NCBI RefSeq assembly: GCF_004405105.1
Contig: NZ_SORW01000002.1
Coordinates: 186,001-250,000 of the forward strand
DNA from: Jeotgalibacillus sp. R-1-5s-1
GTDB lineage: Bacteria > Bacillota > Bacilli > Bacillales > Jeotgalibacillaceae
Length of the DNA stretch: 64,000 bases
Reading direction: 5' to 3'
The first letter of the stretch is position 1. Every line of letters begins with the position of its first letter. The position numbers were made by a program, and so were the translations under genes. The notes below the pieces were generated by a model. The model saw nothing but the letters and a program-made list of their open reading frames with translations. It was not told the DNA's origin and made no database searches. Positions 46,424 through 55,911 of this stretch are shown one piece after another.

Positions 46424-46451
46424 TAAAAAAGGAGGATTTTCCTCCTTTTTA
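46424..46451 (-). terminator. Terminator after ymfJ
   Basis: AAAAAGGAGG / CCTCCTTTTT with a 4-nt loop and T runs. Its stem contains GGAGG, so it can also hide anti-Shine-Dalgarno-like sequence. Confidence 0.8.
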
Positions 46452-46501
46452 CCTCTTTTGACAATATCACTTGACGCAGCGGTCAAAATCACCTGCTGGT
46501 A

Positions 46502-46759
46502 TTAATGAGCTGATGATTCACCGACAAGCTTAATCATTAAGTTTGCAATTGTATGCTGTTCTTTTTTATCCGCAACGGACCATAGATCTGCCAGCACCCG
46601 CTCCTGCTCATTTTTCGGATCCACATTTTTCGCAAGGTAATCTCCAATTTGAAATGCGATCTCTGACATTTTACTTTCTTCCATTCCGTCATTTTGAGCA
46701 TGAATGACCTTATCACCAAGAAATGATTTCCACTGTTGCCAGTTTTCAAGAATCGACAT
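46502..46759 (-). CDS. ymfJ: DUF3243 protein YmfJ
   Basis: An 85-residue DUF3243 protein. Helical throughout: ENWQQWKSFLGDKVIHAQ, EIAFQIGDYLAKNVDPKNEQE, RVLADLWSVADKKEQHTIANLMIKLV (quoted in parts). No known function. ATG 8 bp after GGGAGG. Confidence 0.9.
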   Translation of the reverse strand: MSILENWQQWKSFLGDKVIHAQNDGMEESKMSEIAFQIGDYLAKNVDPKNEQERVLADLWSVADKKEQHTIANLMIKLVGESSAH

Positions 46760-46839
46760 ATTTGTTGCCTCCCATACACATTTTAAAGGGGGTTGATGCC
46801 CTTTTTCCTAGTATGAGCATGCAGTAATAAAAATATTCT

Positions 46840-47559
46840 TCACGTATGCCATCCGCCATTTACAGAGAGCACCTGTGAGGTAATATAGGAGGATGATGAG
46901 CTGAGCAAAAATAAAACCGCATCTGCAATCTCTTCAGGTTTACCCATCCGGCCAAGCGGAATTTCACCATTTATCCCCTGGCGTTCTTCTTCAGAGTAAT
47001 GGATTGTCATTTTTGTTGCCACAGCACCCGGGGACACAGCATTCACCCGGATTCCTGAAGGTGCAAGCTCTTTTCCAAGTGCTTTTACAAAAGCGATTTG
47101 TGCACCTTTGACGGCAGAATACATGACTTCATAGGATGCACCGGTCTCTCCCCAGATTGAGGAAACAATCACAATAGATGCTTTCATACGCTGTCTGAGC
47201 GCAGGCAGCATATGGCGGATGATTCTGACCGGCTGTTTGAGATGCACATTCCAGAGCTCATCAATGACCGTATCAGTCGTGTCTTCAAGCATTCCTTCAT
47301 AGTGAGTGCCTGCTGTATGGACGATCCCATCAACAGGCATAGAGGTCTTAAGAAATTCATCGACACTGTGATCCGATGTCAAATCGATTTTTGACGGTAT
47401 GATTTTCTCCGGGACAGGTATGGAATCTCTCAGCTTTAAAACGGGATCAGGATTGTGAAAATACTGGGCAATCACTGTATGTCCCTGATCAACAAGTTTT
47501 TTTGCAACAGCCTGCCCGATCCCGCCGCTTGCACCGAGCAAAAGATATGTTTTACTCAT
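46840..47559 (-). CDS. ymfI: SDR-family oxidoreductase YmfI
   Basis: A 239-residue short-chain dehydrogenase/reductase. Cofactor motif LLLGASGGIGQAVA at the N-terminus, catalytic Ser in VSSIWGETG, YxxxK as YSAVKGAQ, and VNAVSPGAV after it; NADPH preference likely (Arg/Tyr-type residue not clear). FabG-like but without a fatty acid cluster nearby; substrate unknown. The ATG overlaps the ymfH stop by 8 bp (ATGAGTAA). Confidence 0.9.
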   Translation of the reverse strand: MSKTYLLLGASGGIGQAVAKKLVDQGHTVIAQYFHNPDPVLKLRDSIPVPEKIIPSKIDLTSDHSVDEFLKTSMPVDGIVHTAGTHYEGMLEDTTDTVIDELWNVHLKQPVRIIRHMLPALRQRMKASIVIVSSIWGETGASYEVMYSAVKGAQIAFVKALGKELAPSGIRVNAVSPGAVATKMTIHYSEEERQGINGEIPLGRMGKPEEIADAVLFLLSSSSSYITSQVLSVNGGWHT

Positions 47560-48856
47560 TTTCTCCGCCACTTTTTGGGACGATAAAAAAGCTCGTGATG
47601 CGATCTTCTTTAATAAAATCCTTCAATGCTGTATGAATATCCTCTACAGTCAGTGTTTCCAATGTTGGAACAGCATTAAATAAATCCATGTCATTAAAAG
47701 CATAACGGGTAAACTGATTGGCGATAAATTCAGGAGAATTCAATGATCGCAGGAATCCACCGATGTTTTTCTTTTTCACACCATCAATCTTTTTCTCTGT
47801 GATCGTAGGGTTTTGCGCTTCCTTCAGCAGAATTTCCTTGATTTCAGCTGCCAGCTTCACCGGATCCGGTGTGTTGCCGCCAAGCAGACCAAAACCAAAA
47901 TTTTGTTCCTGGGTAAAATCAAACGAGAAATGATCATCGATTAACCCACGGTCATAAAGGTCCGTGTAATAATCGGACGTTTTACCGAACAGCACTTCAA
48001 ATGCCGTATTGATCGACAGCTCTTTTCTGAGCAGCTCATCTCCACTGATATTTTTTTCAATGGATTTAATGCCAACCATACATTTTGAAACCTGAACTTC
48101 CATATTAAGTTCGTTATGCGCGACCTTAACATGTTCCGGTTCATTATCGAATTTCCGTTCTATCTGCTGTGGAGGATCAAACGTTTTAGACGCCTGATTG
48201 GCACGGACAAATTCCATGTACTCTTCTGGATCAACCGGTCCAACAATAAAGACAGACATATTGGACGGATGATAAAAGGTATGATAACACTGGTAAAGAT
48301 GATCTTTTGTAATATGGGAAATGGATTCCACTGTACCGGCAATATCGACTCTGACAGGATGGTGGTGGAACATGTTTTGAATCGCGCCGAAATAAAGCCT
48401 CCAGTCAGCGTTATCGTCATACATCGTAATTTCCTGTCCGATAATACCCTTCTCTTTTTCCACCGTTTCCTCTGTAAAATAAGGAGCCTGAACAAAATCA
48501 ATCAGGGTTTCGAGGTTTTTCGTGACCTGATCCGTGCTTGAAAACAGATACGCCGTTCGGGTAAAAGAGGTAAATGCGTTTGCAGAAGCCCCCTGCATAC
48601 TGAACTTTTGAAAAACATCACCATCTTCTTTCTCAAACATCTTATGCTCAAGAAAATGGGCAATCCCGTCAGGCACGCGCGTGAATTCATCCTCACCGAG
48701 CGGCTTGAAATGATCGTCAATCGATCCGTATTTCGTCGTAAAAGTAGCAAATGTTTTATTAAAATCGGGCTTCGGTAAAATATAAACGGTTAACCCGTTT
48801 TCAAGCGTTTCGAAGTAGATTTCCTCTTCAAGCTGTTTAAATGTCTGCTTTTGCAT
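47552..48856 (-). CDS. ymfH: M16 metallopeptidase YmfH
   Basis: A 434-residue insulinase-family protein with the inverted zinc site H67-F-L-E-H71 (HFLEH) and the downstream Glu region (EKEKGIIGQEI). It is the catalytic half of a YmfH-YmfF pair, like the two-subunit M16 peptidases. In other Firmicutes such pairs process peptides (for example, sporulation or antilisterial peptide). ATG after AGGAGAGG. Starts 3 bp after ymfF stops. Confidence 0.92.
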   Translation of the reverse strand: MQKQTFKQLEEEIYFETLENGLTVYILPKPDFNKTFATFTTKYGSIDDHFKPLGEDEFTRVPDGIAHFLEHKMFEKEDGDVFQKFSMQGASANAFTSFTRTAYLFSSTDQVTKNLETLIDFVQAPYFTEETVEKEKGIIGQEITMYDDNADWRLYFGAIQNMFHHHPVRVDIAGTVESISHITKDHLYQCYHTFYHPSNMSVFIVGPVDPEEYMEFVRANQASKTFDPPQQIERKFDNEPEHVKVAHNELNMEVQVSKCMVGIKSIEKNISGDELLRKELSINTAFEVLFGKTSDYYTDLYDRGLIDDHFSFDFTQEQNFGFGLLGGNTPDPVKLAAEIKEILLKEAQNPTITEKKIDGVKKKNIGGFLRSLNSPEFIANQFTRYAFNDMDLFNAVPTLETLTVEDIHTALKDFIKEDRITSFFIVPKSGGENE

Positions 48857-48859
48857 GGC

Positions 48860-50131
48860 TCATTCCTCTCCTGACGTCAAAATATAGGTTGTATCCTTCT
48901 TCAGCTTTTTTGCCGCCGCAATCACATGATCTGCTGTTACGGCATCCACTTTTTCAAACCAGCGGTCAATGTCTACCGGTGCATCAGCCACTTCACCCTG
49001 ATATAAAACCTCAACAATTCCCCGTGAAGCATCAAGCGTTTCAAGCATCTGGTTTTTAAGAACCGCCTTCGTCTGGTTCAGTTCGTTTTCTGAGACCTCA
49101 CCATTTTGGATTGCCTGCAGCTGCTCTTCAATAATAAGCGCAGCCCGCTCCACCTTGGCGGGTTCAACTCCTGACATCACCACGACGAGGCCTTTGTGAC
49201 TTTCAACTCTGCTCGCTGCGTAATAGGCAAGACTTTCTTTTTCCCGCACGTTTAAGAACAGCTTGGAATGCGGAAATCCTCCGAACAGTCCATTCATGAC
49301 AGTGAGCGGTATGTAATCGTCATCCCCGTACACGATATTTGTTCTGTAACCAATATTTAACTTACCCTGTTTGATTTTTTGAGACTCCACCACTTCTTTT
49401 GCGTCTGTTGTATTTATGCTTTTTACGTCAGGCTTTGTGACAGGTTCCCGCTCTGGAAAATGGAATTCTTTTTGGCAATACGATGTAATCGCTTCTGAGT
49501 CAACGTCACCTACTACATATAGGTCGACTGTATCTTTTTCAATCATGTTTCTGTACGCCTTATACAGTTCCTCTGCTGTTACCTGATTTAACTTTTCTTC
49601 ACTGCCGTTCGGGTGAAGGGCATACGCTTCCCCTTTGCACATTTCCTCAACAAGACGCTGTGAAGCATACCGCATTTTGTCATCCTTCAACGCCTGCAGT
49701 TTTTGCTTAAGCGTCCGTTTTTCCTGCTCAATGACTTTTGGACTGAATGAATCCCCTTCAAGTAAAGGGTTAAAAAGCATTTCCTTTAGCACATTCAGCG
49801 CTTCTTTTGCCAGAGGAGTCGGATCTTTCAAATATCGTTCATTCGGAATATCCACCGCAAACGAAAGAATGTGGTATTCTCCCTTTTTGTTAACGTCTAC
49901 AGAGGCACCAGCGCCATAAAGTTCATCAAGGTGCGACCTGAAGTCAGCAGTCGTCGGCCATTTTTTTGTACTGCTCTGCAAAATATACGGTATTAGCGCT
50001 CTCGCGGTTACGTCATTTTCATTTAAACGTGACCTGAATTTGAAAACAAACTGGTTTGTTTTGAATTTTTTCGTCTGAACAATTCTCAAGCTTAACCCCT
50101 GCTGTCTGCTTACCGTCTGGTTAATCTTCAT
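48860..50131 (-). CDS. ymfF: M16-family pseudopeptidase YmfF
   Basis: A 423-residue insulinase-fold protein without the HxxEH zinc motif at the expected place (the segment reads TARALIPYILQSSTKK). It keeps the C-terminal M16 features (FGGFPHSKLFLNVREKESLAYY). As in other inactive/active M16 pairs it probably provides the R/Y substrate-binding half for YmfH. ATG at 50131 after GGGAGG; an in-frame GTG/ATG upstream was rejected. Confidence 0.9.
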   Translation of the reverse strand: MKINQTVSRQQGLSLRIVQTKKFKTNQFVFKFRSRLNENDVTARALIPYILQSSTKKWPTTADFRSHLDELYGAGASVDVNKKGEYHILSFAVDIPNERYLKDPTPLAKEALNVLKEMLFNPLLEGDSFSPKVIEQEKRTLKQKLQALKDDKMRYASQRLVEEMCKGEAYALHPNGSEEKLNQVTAEELYKAYRNMIEKDTVDLYVVGDVDSEAITSYCQKEFHFPEREPVTKPDVKSINTTDAKEVVESQKIKQGKLNIGYRTNIVYGDDDYIPLTVMNGLFGGFPHSKLFLNVREKESLAYYAASRVESHKGLVVVMSGVEPAKVERAALIIEEQLQAIQNGEVSENELNQTKAVLKNQMLETLDASRGIVEVLYQGEVADAPVDIDRWFEKVDAVTADHVIAAAKKLKKDTTYILTSGEE

Positions 50132-50239
50132 CTCAATTCCTCCCGGCAAATGTCATGATTCTTTTTCAGTATTCATATTCTCTAACCCCACTATACATTC
50201 ATCCGGCTCCATGCAACAAGCATGAAGGAATGAATATAG

Positions 50240-50279
50240 AAAAAAGCAGGATGATCATAATGCTCACCCTGCCTTTTTT
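50240..50279 (-). terminator. Terminator of the nucleoside ABC importer operon
   Basis: AAAAAAGGCAGG ... CCTGCTTTTTT on the minus strand, directly after the last permease gene. Confidence 0.8.
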
Positions 50280-50280
50280 C

Positions 50281-51237
50281 TTATCGTTTACCTTTAATAT
50301 AAGGTGTTCCAATTGCTTTTGGTGCATCTGCGCGCCCGATAAACCCTGCAAGCGCAAGAATTGTCAGTGCGTAAGGTGCAGCAAGAAGGACCCAGTTAGG
50401 GACATCGGCAAGAAGCGGGAAGCTTGAACCGATAATCGCAAGACTCTGTGCAAGTCCAAAGAACATTGCTGCTCCCATTGCACCAAGCGGATGCCACTTA
50501 CCGAAAATAACCGCCGCTAAGGCAATAAAGCCCTGACCGGTAATCGTTCCGGCGCTGAATATTTGTGAAATCGTCAGCGCATATACACCACCACCAAGTC
50601 CACCAAGAACCCCTGAAATGATAACGGCTGTATATCTCATTTTGTAAACGTTAATCCCCATCGTATCAGCAGCAAGCGGATGCTCACCTACTGAACGCAG
50701 CCTTAAACCAAATGGTGTTTTAAACAACACATACCAGGCAATAATCGCCACAAAGATCGCAATATAAGATGTAATAAAGTTATCAAAGAAAATAGGTCCG
50801 ATAACCGGAATATCATAAAGGAACGGAATTCTGTAATAGCTGAAAGACTCCGGAATCTGAGGCGTCTGTCCTGCGCCATACCAATCCTTAACTAAATAAA
50901 CACCAAGGCCCAATGCCAAAAAGTTAATCGCTACACCACTTACTACGTGGTCCGCTCTGAATGAGATCGAAGCAACGGCATGAATAAGTGAGAAGACTCC
51001 GCCGACAGCCATCGCTACAAGCAGGGAAACCCATGGTGTTGCGTCGCCTAATGAACTTGCAAATGTAATGTTAAAGACAACGGCTGAAAAAGCACCGATC
51101 ACCATTAACCCTTCCAACCCGATATTAACAACTCCGGAACGTTCTGAAAACACTCCGCCAAGCGCTGTAAAAATTAACGGGGCAGATGCAAGCAGCATTG
51201 ATTGAACTAAAATATCAAGTGCTGTTAAGAAACTCAT
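50281..51237 (-). CDS. Nucleoside ABC importer permease 2 (NupQ/YufQ-like)
   Basis: A 318-residue BPD_transp_2-type permease with about 8-9 membrane helices, containing GVVNIGLEGLMVIGAFSA near the N-terminus and GLGGGVYALTISQIFSAGTI. It resembles YufQ/NupQ by length, order and sequence pattern. Pairs with the larger permease encoded directly upstream (its stop touches this ATG). Confidence 0.9.
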   Translation of the reverse strand: MSFLTALDILVQSMLLASAPLIFTALGGVFSERSGVVNIGLEGLMVIGAFSAVVFNITFASSLGDATPWVSLLVAMAVGGVFSLIHAVASISFRADHVVSGVAINFLALGLGVYLVKDWYGAGQTPQIPESFSYYRIPFLYDIPVIGPIFFDNFITSYIAIFVAIIAWYVLFKTPFGLRLRSVGEHPLAADTMGINVYKMRYTAVIISGVLGGLGGGVYALTISQIFSAGTITGQGFIALAAVIFGKWHPLGAMGAAMFFGLAQSLAIIGSSFPLLADVPNWVLLAAPYALTILALAGFIGRADAPKAIGTPYIKGKR

Positions 51238-52290
51238 TTATTTCGCCCCCTTTTTTAAGCGCTGGAGTAAATAAGCAATAATGTAGCTTGAAGCAACGAA
51301 GAAAATAATAATCGCAATGACAATCTCAACAAGCTCTGTCGGAACACCTGATTCAAGCGGCATAATAAGCGCCCCCTGCTTCAAAATGCCAAATAGTGCA
51401 GCTGCGAAAACGATACCTAAGGCTACGTTTCCACCAAGAAGCGCTACTGCGATTCCGTCAAATCCAACACCTGAGAAAGCGCCGTGGATAAAACCGTAAC
51501 CGAACGTTCCAAGTCCCTCCATTGCTCCTCCAAGACCTGCAAAAGCACCCGAGATCAGCATGGAAAGAACGATATTTCTATTTACATTCATTCCGGCATA
51601 TTCCGATGCATTCTGGTTAAAGCCTACAGAGCGCAGTTCGAATCCTGTCGTTGTTCTTTCAAGAATGATGTAATAAATAATAACGGCAGCAAGTGCCAGA
51701 AAAATTCCATAATGCATAGTGGAAAATTCCGTTAAAGTCTCAAAAAACGGTGATTTAAGTGAAGCAGATTCCGGTACACGATCAGTCGTATTCTGTTCAT
51801 CAGAAATAACAAAACGGATCAGGTAATTACAGAAGTGAAGCGCGATATAGTTCATCATAATCGTCACAATTACTTCGTGAACACGTAATCTCGCTTTTAA
51901 AATACCCGGGATAAATGCCCACAGCGCACCTGCTAATGCACCTGCTAAAATCGCCATCGGGAGGTGGATTATCTTAGGAAGATCAAATGCCAGACCTACC
52001 CAGACAGAAGCCACCCATCCTACAAGAAGCTGGCCTTCAACCCCGATATTGAACAGTCCGGTACGGAATGCAAAAGCAACCGCAAGTCCGGCAAAAATAT
52101 AAGGGGTTATTTGACGGATGGTTTCTCCAATGTAGAAACTCTCACCAAGAGAGCCTTTCAACAGTGCAGCATAACCCTGAATCGGATTAAAACCGGATAC
52201 AAGCATGATAATGGCACCCACTATTAATCCGAGAACGACTGAAATCAGTGGGATTAATATTTTCTGAAAGCGACTGAAACGTTCGAACAT
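51238..52290 (-). CDS. Nucleoside ABC importer permease 1 (NupP/YufP-like)
   Basis: A roughly 350-residue BPD_transp_2 permease with RTGLFNIGVEGQLLVGW and AGLGGAMEGLGTFG motifs. Part of a BMP-type importer (lipoprotein, ATPase, two permeases). The ATG at 52290 just after the ATPase stop is preferred over an in-frame GTG at 52302 that overlaps the ATPase gene. Confidence 0.9.
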   Translation of the reverse strand: MFERFSRFQKILIPLISVVLGLIVGAIIMLVSGFNPIQGYAALLKGSLGESFYIGETIRQITPYIFAGLAVAFAFRTGLFNIGVEGQLLVGWVASVWVGLAFDLPKIIHLPMAILAGALAGALWAFIPGILKARLRVHEVIVTIMMNYIALHFCNYLIRFVISDEQNTTDRVPESASLKSPFFETLTEFSTMHYGIFLALAAVIIYYIILERTTTGFELRSVGFNQNASEYAGMNVNRNIVLSMLISGAFAGLGGAMEGLGTFGYGFIHGAFSGVGFDGIAVALLGGNVALGIVFAAALFGILKQGALIMPLESGVPTELVEIVIAIIIFFVASSYIIAYLLQRLKKGAK

Positions 52291-52291
52291 G

Positions 52292-53815
52292 CTATTCTGC
52301 ACCTACTTTCTTTTTAGAGCCGGCCATCAGCAGTCCGAGTTCCTGCTCTGTTGTTTCTTTTGGATCAACGATCGCAATAATATTTCCTTCATAAATAACT
52401 GCAATGCGGTCACTTACATTCAGGATCTCCTCAAGCTCAAAAGAAATGAGCAGAACGGCTTTACCGTTATCCCGCTGTTCAATAAGACGCTTATGAATAA
52501 ACTCAATCGCCCCAACATCAAGCCCCCGTGTCGGCTGGGCTGCAATCAGCAGATCCGGATCACGGTCGACTTCACGCCCGATAATTGCTTTTTGCTGATT
52601 TCCGCCTGACAATGCTCTCGCTGGCGTTGTTTCAGAAGGCGTTCTTACGTCAAACTCCTGTATCAGCTTTTTAGCCTGTTTGTTAATTTCCTTATTATTT
52701 AACACACTATATTTAGAGTATGGCTTAGAATAATAGGTTTGGAGAACCATATTATCTCCGATCGGGAAGTCCAGAACGAGACCATGCTTATGGCGGTCCT
52801 GCGGTATATGTCCAACCCCTGCTTCTGTGATTTTACGTGTCTTATATTTTGAGATTTCCTTGCCGTTCAGCTTTACTGACCCGGATTGGATCTTTTTCAG
52901 TCCCGTAATGGCTTCAATCAGTTCAGACTGACCATTGCCATCAACACCGGCAATTCCAACAATCTCACCGCTGCGCACTGTTAAATCAAGGTTGCGGACT
53001 GCATCCACCCCTCTTGAATCCTTAACATTCAGCTTTGAAATTTCAAGCACTGTATCTTTTGGCACAGCAGGCTTTTTGTCTGTTTTAAACAGTACTTCAC
53101 GTCCAACCATCAGACTTGCAAGCTGCGTAGGTGTCGTTCCTTCCACATCAAGCGTCTCGATTCCGACACCTTTACGGATCACCGTTACACGGTCACAAAC
53201 TTCTATGATTTCTTTCAGTTTGTGGGTGATCAGGATAATTGATTTACCTTCCTTGATCAGTGTACGGAAAATCTGAGTCAGTTCTTTGATTTCCTGAGGT
53301 GTTAAAACCGCCGTAGGCTCATCAAAAATCAGCATTTCTGCTCCGCGGTATAGTGTTTTCAGGATCTCTACACGCTGCTGCATTCCGACTGAAATATCAG
53401 CAATCTTAGCTTTTGGATCCACCTTCAGGCCATATCGGTCAGAAATCTCCTGTACATCCTTTTCCGCTTTTTTCATATCAATGTTTAAACCTTTTTTCGG
53501 CTCGAGTCCCAGTACAATATTTTCTGTAACCGTAAAAGTATCCACAAGCATAAAGTGCTGGTGCACCATTCCGATTCCAAGGTCATTGGCAATATTCGGG
53601 CTCGTGATTTTAACCGTCTTGCCTTTTACTTTAATTTCCCCTTTTTCGGGCTGGTAGAGTCCAAAAAGAACGTTCATCAGTGTAGATTTTCCTGCTCCGT
53701 TTTCTCCCAGCAGCGCATGAATTTCGCCTTTTTTCAACTGCAGCGTGATGTTATCGTTTGCTACAATGCCAGGGAACTCTTTGCGGATGTTCAACATTTC
53801 AACTACGTAATCCAT
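52292..53815 (-). CDS. Nucleoside ABC importer ATPase, tandem domains (NupO/YufO-like)
   Basis: A 507-residue ATPase with two fused ABC domains. The first has GENGAGKST (Walker A), ISVGMQQRVE (signature) and LIFDEPTAVL (Walker B). The second has GVDGNGQSE and SGGNQQK and LIAAQPTRGLD: its Walker A lacks the Gly-Lys-Thr and its Walker B has Gln for Glu. This degeneration is normal for the second domain of the family, so only one site hydrolyses ATP. ATG 9 bp after AAGGAG. Confidence 0.93.
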   Translation of the reverse strand: MDYVVEMLNIRKEFPGIVANDNITLQLKKGEIHALLGENGAGKSTLMNVLFGLYQPEKGEIKVKGKTVKITSPNIANDLGIGMVHQHFMLVDTFTVTENIVLGLEPKKGLNIDMKKAEKDVQEISDRYGLKVDPKAKIADISVGMQQRVEILKTLYRGAEMLIFDEPTAVLTPQEIKELTQIFRTLIKEGKSIILITHKLKEIIEVCDRVTVIRKGVGIETLDVEGTTPTQLASLMVGREVLFKTDKKPAVPKDTVLEISKLNVKDSRGVDAVRNLDLTVRSGEIVGIAGVDGNGQSELIEAITGLKKIQSGSVKLNGKEISKYKTRKITEAGVGHIPQDRHKHGLVLDFPIGDNMVLQTYYSKPYSKYSVLNNKEINKQAKKLIQEFDVRTPSETTPARALSGGNQQKAIIGREVDRDPDLLIAAQPTRGLDVGAIEFIHKRLIEQRDNGKAVLLISFELEEILNVSDRIAVIYEGNIIAIVDPKETTEQELGLLMAGSKKKVGAE

Positions 53816-53936
53816 CCGTTATCACTCCTTCTTTATCAAGGGAGGTAGGTTGAATGAGGTCCGACCTCTCCGAACATTTGGAAAAATGCTAAATGAATAA
53901 AGGGAAAATTCTCCTTATTCAGTTAACATTCTTGCA

Positions 53937-53986
53937 TAAAAAAAGGGGAATTTCAGGCCGCACTCAGGCAGCCCTCCATTCCCCTA
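53937..53986 (-). terminator. Internal terminator between bmpA-like gene and ATPase gene
   Basis: AGGGGAAT ... ATTCCCCT stem with a long loop, then TTTTTTT on the minus strand. It is strong but lies inside the operon, so it should lower ATPase and permease expression below that of the binding lipoprotein. Confidence 0.8.
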
Positions 53987-53996
53987 TGCTTTTGTC

Positions 53997-55073
53997 TTAC
54001 TCAAGTGTTGAAGGTACTTCGATTTCACCATCAACGATCTGCTGCTGGTAATCAGCAATTGTGTCAAGGATTTCCTGAGTCAAGTTGTCCTGAGATTCAG
54101 CAATTGCAATTCCTTCTTCCTGAATACCGTACTCAATGATTTCTCCTCCTGGGAAGTCACCATCCATCGCACGCTTTGAAACGTCCTGAACAGCTACGTC
54201 TACACGCTTAACCATTGAAGTAAGTGTTACGTTGTTATCACCGACCTGACCTTCTTCATACTGGTCACGGTCAACTCCGATTACCCAAACAGCACGATCA
54301 GGATCCTGCTCTTTCAGGTTTTTCGCTTCTGTGAATACACCGTTTCCTGTTCCGCCTGCTGCGTGATAAATAACGTCAACGCCGGAACCGTACATTGCTG
54401 CAGCCATCTGCTGACCGCGTGATGCATTGTTAAAGTCTCCTGCAAATTCAATTGTTACTTCAGCATCAGGGTTAACTGCTTCAACACCAGCTTTAAAACC
54501 AGCTGCGAATTTGTTGATCAGGTCAGATTCAACTCCGCCTACAAATCCGATTTTGTTTGATTCAGTTGTAAGACCCGCTGCAACACCTACAAGGAATGAA
54601 CCTTCATGCTCTTTGAACGTGATTGAAGCAACATTGTCGCCTTCAGCCACTGAGTCAATAATCGCAAAGTTTGTATCAGTCTGCTGAGCCGCAACCTGCT
54701 GAATCGCTTCAGTTAGAAGGAACCCTACACCGAATACAAGATCAAAGTCATTACGTACAGCTGTATTCATGTTTGTTACATAGTCAGCGTCATTGTTTGA
54801 CTGGAAGTAAGTGTAACCACCCGTACCTTCTTCAAGACCGTTGTCTGCACCGAAAGCCTGAAGACCTTCCCATGCTGACTGGTTAAATGATTTGTCATCA
54901 ACACCGCCAGTATCTGTTACCATTGCAACAGAGAATTCGCTTGTTTCTGCTTCTCCGCCGCTGCCGTTACCGCCTTCGTTGCCTGTTTCAGCTTCATCGC
55001 TTCCACAAGCCGCCAATACTGTACCTGCTGCCAGGAACATAGACAGAGCCATACCAAATTTACGTTTTTTCAC
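53997..55073 (-). CDS. BMP-family nucleoside-binding lipoprotein (NupN/YufN-like)
   Basis: A roughly 358-residue substrate-binding lipoprotein. Signal peptide with lipobox TVLAAC near residue 22, a Gly/Glu/Ser linker, and the BMP domain starting [24 protein letters not shown] and including [11 protein letters not shown] and [13 protein letters not shown]. The family binds nucleosides such as guanosine. Start is most likely the GTG at 55073, 9 bp after AGGGGG; the TTG at 55079 is too close to it. A candidate operator for the GntR regulator lies just upstream. Confidence 0.92.
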   Translation of the reverse strand: MKKRKFGMALSMFLAAGTVLAACGSDEAETGNEGGNGSGGEAETSEFSVAMVTDTGGVDDKSFNQSAWEGLQAFGADNGLEEGTGGYTYFQSNNDADYVTNMNTAVRNDFDLVFGVGFLLTEAIQQVAAQQTDTNFAIIDSVAEGDNVASITFKEHEGSFLVGVAAGLTTESNKIGFVGGVESDLINKFAAGFKAGVEAVNPDAEVTIEFAGDFNNASRGQQMAAAMYGSGVDVIYHAAGGTGNGVFTEAKNLKEQDPDRAVWVIGVDRDQYEEGQVGDNNVTLTSMVKRVDVAVQDVSKRAMDGDFPGGEIIEYGIQEEGIAIAESQDNLTQEILDTIADYQQQIVDGEIEVPSTLE

Positions 55074-55103
55074 TTTCAATTACCCCCTAAGGTTTTTTCG
55101 TGT

Positions 55104-55116
55104 ATTAGTAGGAATG
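55104..55116. promoter_or_regulatory. 13-bp sequence shared by two promoter regions, candidate GntR operator A
   Basis: ATTAGTAGGAATG (plus strand) in the 54-bp gap before the lipoprotein gene. The same 13 bases occur once more, reverse-oriented, at the start of the GntR gene. Confidence 0.4.
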
Positions 55117-55127
55117 CAAAAAATGCA

Positions 55128-55853
55128 TTAAACACGCTTACGAACTACATGAAAGCTAAATCGGTCAGCCTTGAAATAATTCAGTGAATATAAAATCGGC
55201 TGATCCTTATCGTCATAGTGCAGCTGCTTTAAAACCAGCAGTGCAGTTTCGGGCTCACACCCTAGTATCGGCGACACTTTGTCGTTGTATCCGGCGGGTT
55301 CAATATGCGTTACCGCATAAGATATGTATAATCCGCCGTTCTCCTCTAGCAATGAAAACATGGACCGGTCCTCATGTGTGAATGAAGCTGGCATCAGATT
55401 AGATGGTACTTTGTCCACACAATACACAACTGGATCCCCGTTAGCCGTCCGCACACGCTCGATGACTGTCATTTCGTCATCAGGTGTACAGGAGAAACGA
55501 AGAAGATCTTCGTCGGTCGGACCCTGTGATGTAGAACTGAGAAAAACCGTGCCCGGTTCCATTCCTGCCTGTTTAATCATATCCGTTACACTGTATAGCT
55601 GCTCGATACCGGATGAAAACAGTGGCTTGGAATTAACAAAAGTACCTACTCCATGGCGCCGTACAATTCGATTTTCCTCTTCCAGAATTCTCAGAGCCTC
55701 TCTTAAGGTAGCTCTGCTGATGCCAAGCTGCCTTGAAAGTTCAAACTCTGAAGGAAGGCGTTCTTTCTCTTTATATACGCCTTTATCGATATCTTTTTTC
55801 AGGCGGTCTATCACCTGAAGGTAAAGATGACGATTATCTGATTTAATAGTCAT
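55128..55853 (-). CDS. GntR-family (HutC type) regulator YmfC-like
   Basis: A 241-residue GntR regulator. The winged HTH ([16 protein letters not shown] ... [22 protein letters not shown], quoted [15 protein letters not shown]) is followed by a UTRA-type effector domain with [32 protein letters not shown] and ending [12 protein letters not shown]. The ATG at 55853 with GGTGG 8 bp upstream gives about the B. subtilis YmfC length. It is 48 bp ahead of the BMP importer genes, its likely targets; nucleoside-type ligand is an inference. Confidence 0.87.
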   Translation of the reverse strand: MTIKSDNRHLYLQVIDRLKKDIDKGVYKEKERLPSEFELSRQLGISRATLREALRILEEENRIVRRHGVGTFVNSKPLFSSGIEQLYSVTDMIKQAGMEPGTVFLSSTSQGPTDEDLLRFSCTPDDEMTVIERVRTANGDPVVYCVDKVPSNLMPASFTHEDRSMFSLLEENGGLYISYAVTHIEPAGYNDKVSPILGCEPETALLVLKQLHYDDKDQPILYSLNYFKADRFSFHVVRKRV

Positions 55854-55898
55854 ACGGTACACCACCAACTCTTTCGACATCAGACCTCTGATGTATTT

Positions 55899-55911
55899 CA
55901 TTCCTACTAAT
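55899..55911. promoter_or_regulatory. 13-bp sequence, candidate GntR operator B
   Basis: CATTCCTACTAAT on the plus strand (ATTAGTAGGAATG on the minus), between the -10 TATAGT (55919-55924) and the gntR start. Exact match to operator A. Confidence 0.4.

Noticed and set aside
52292-53815. Mutated ATPase of the importer (second domain without Gly-Lys-Thr) as a pseudogene
   Set aside because: The second ABC domain is normally degenerate in this family; the frame is intact and full length.
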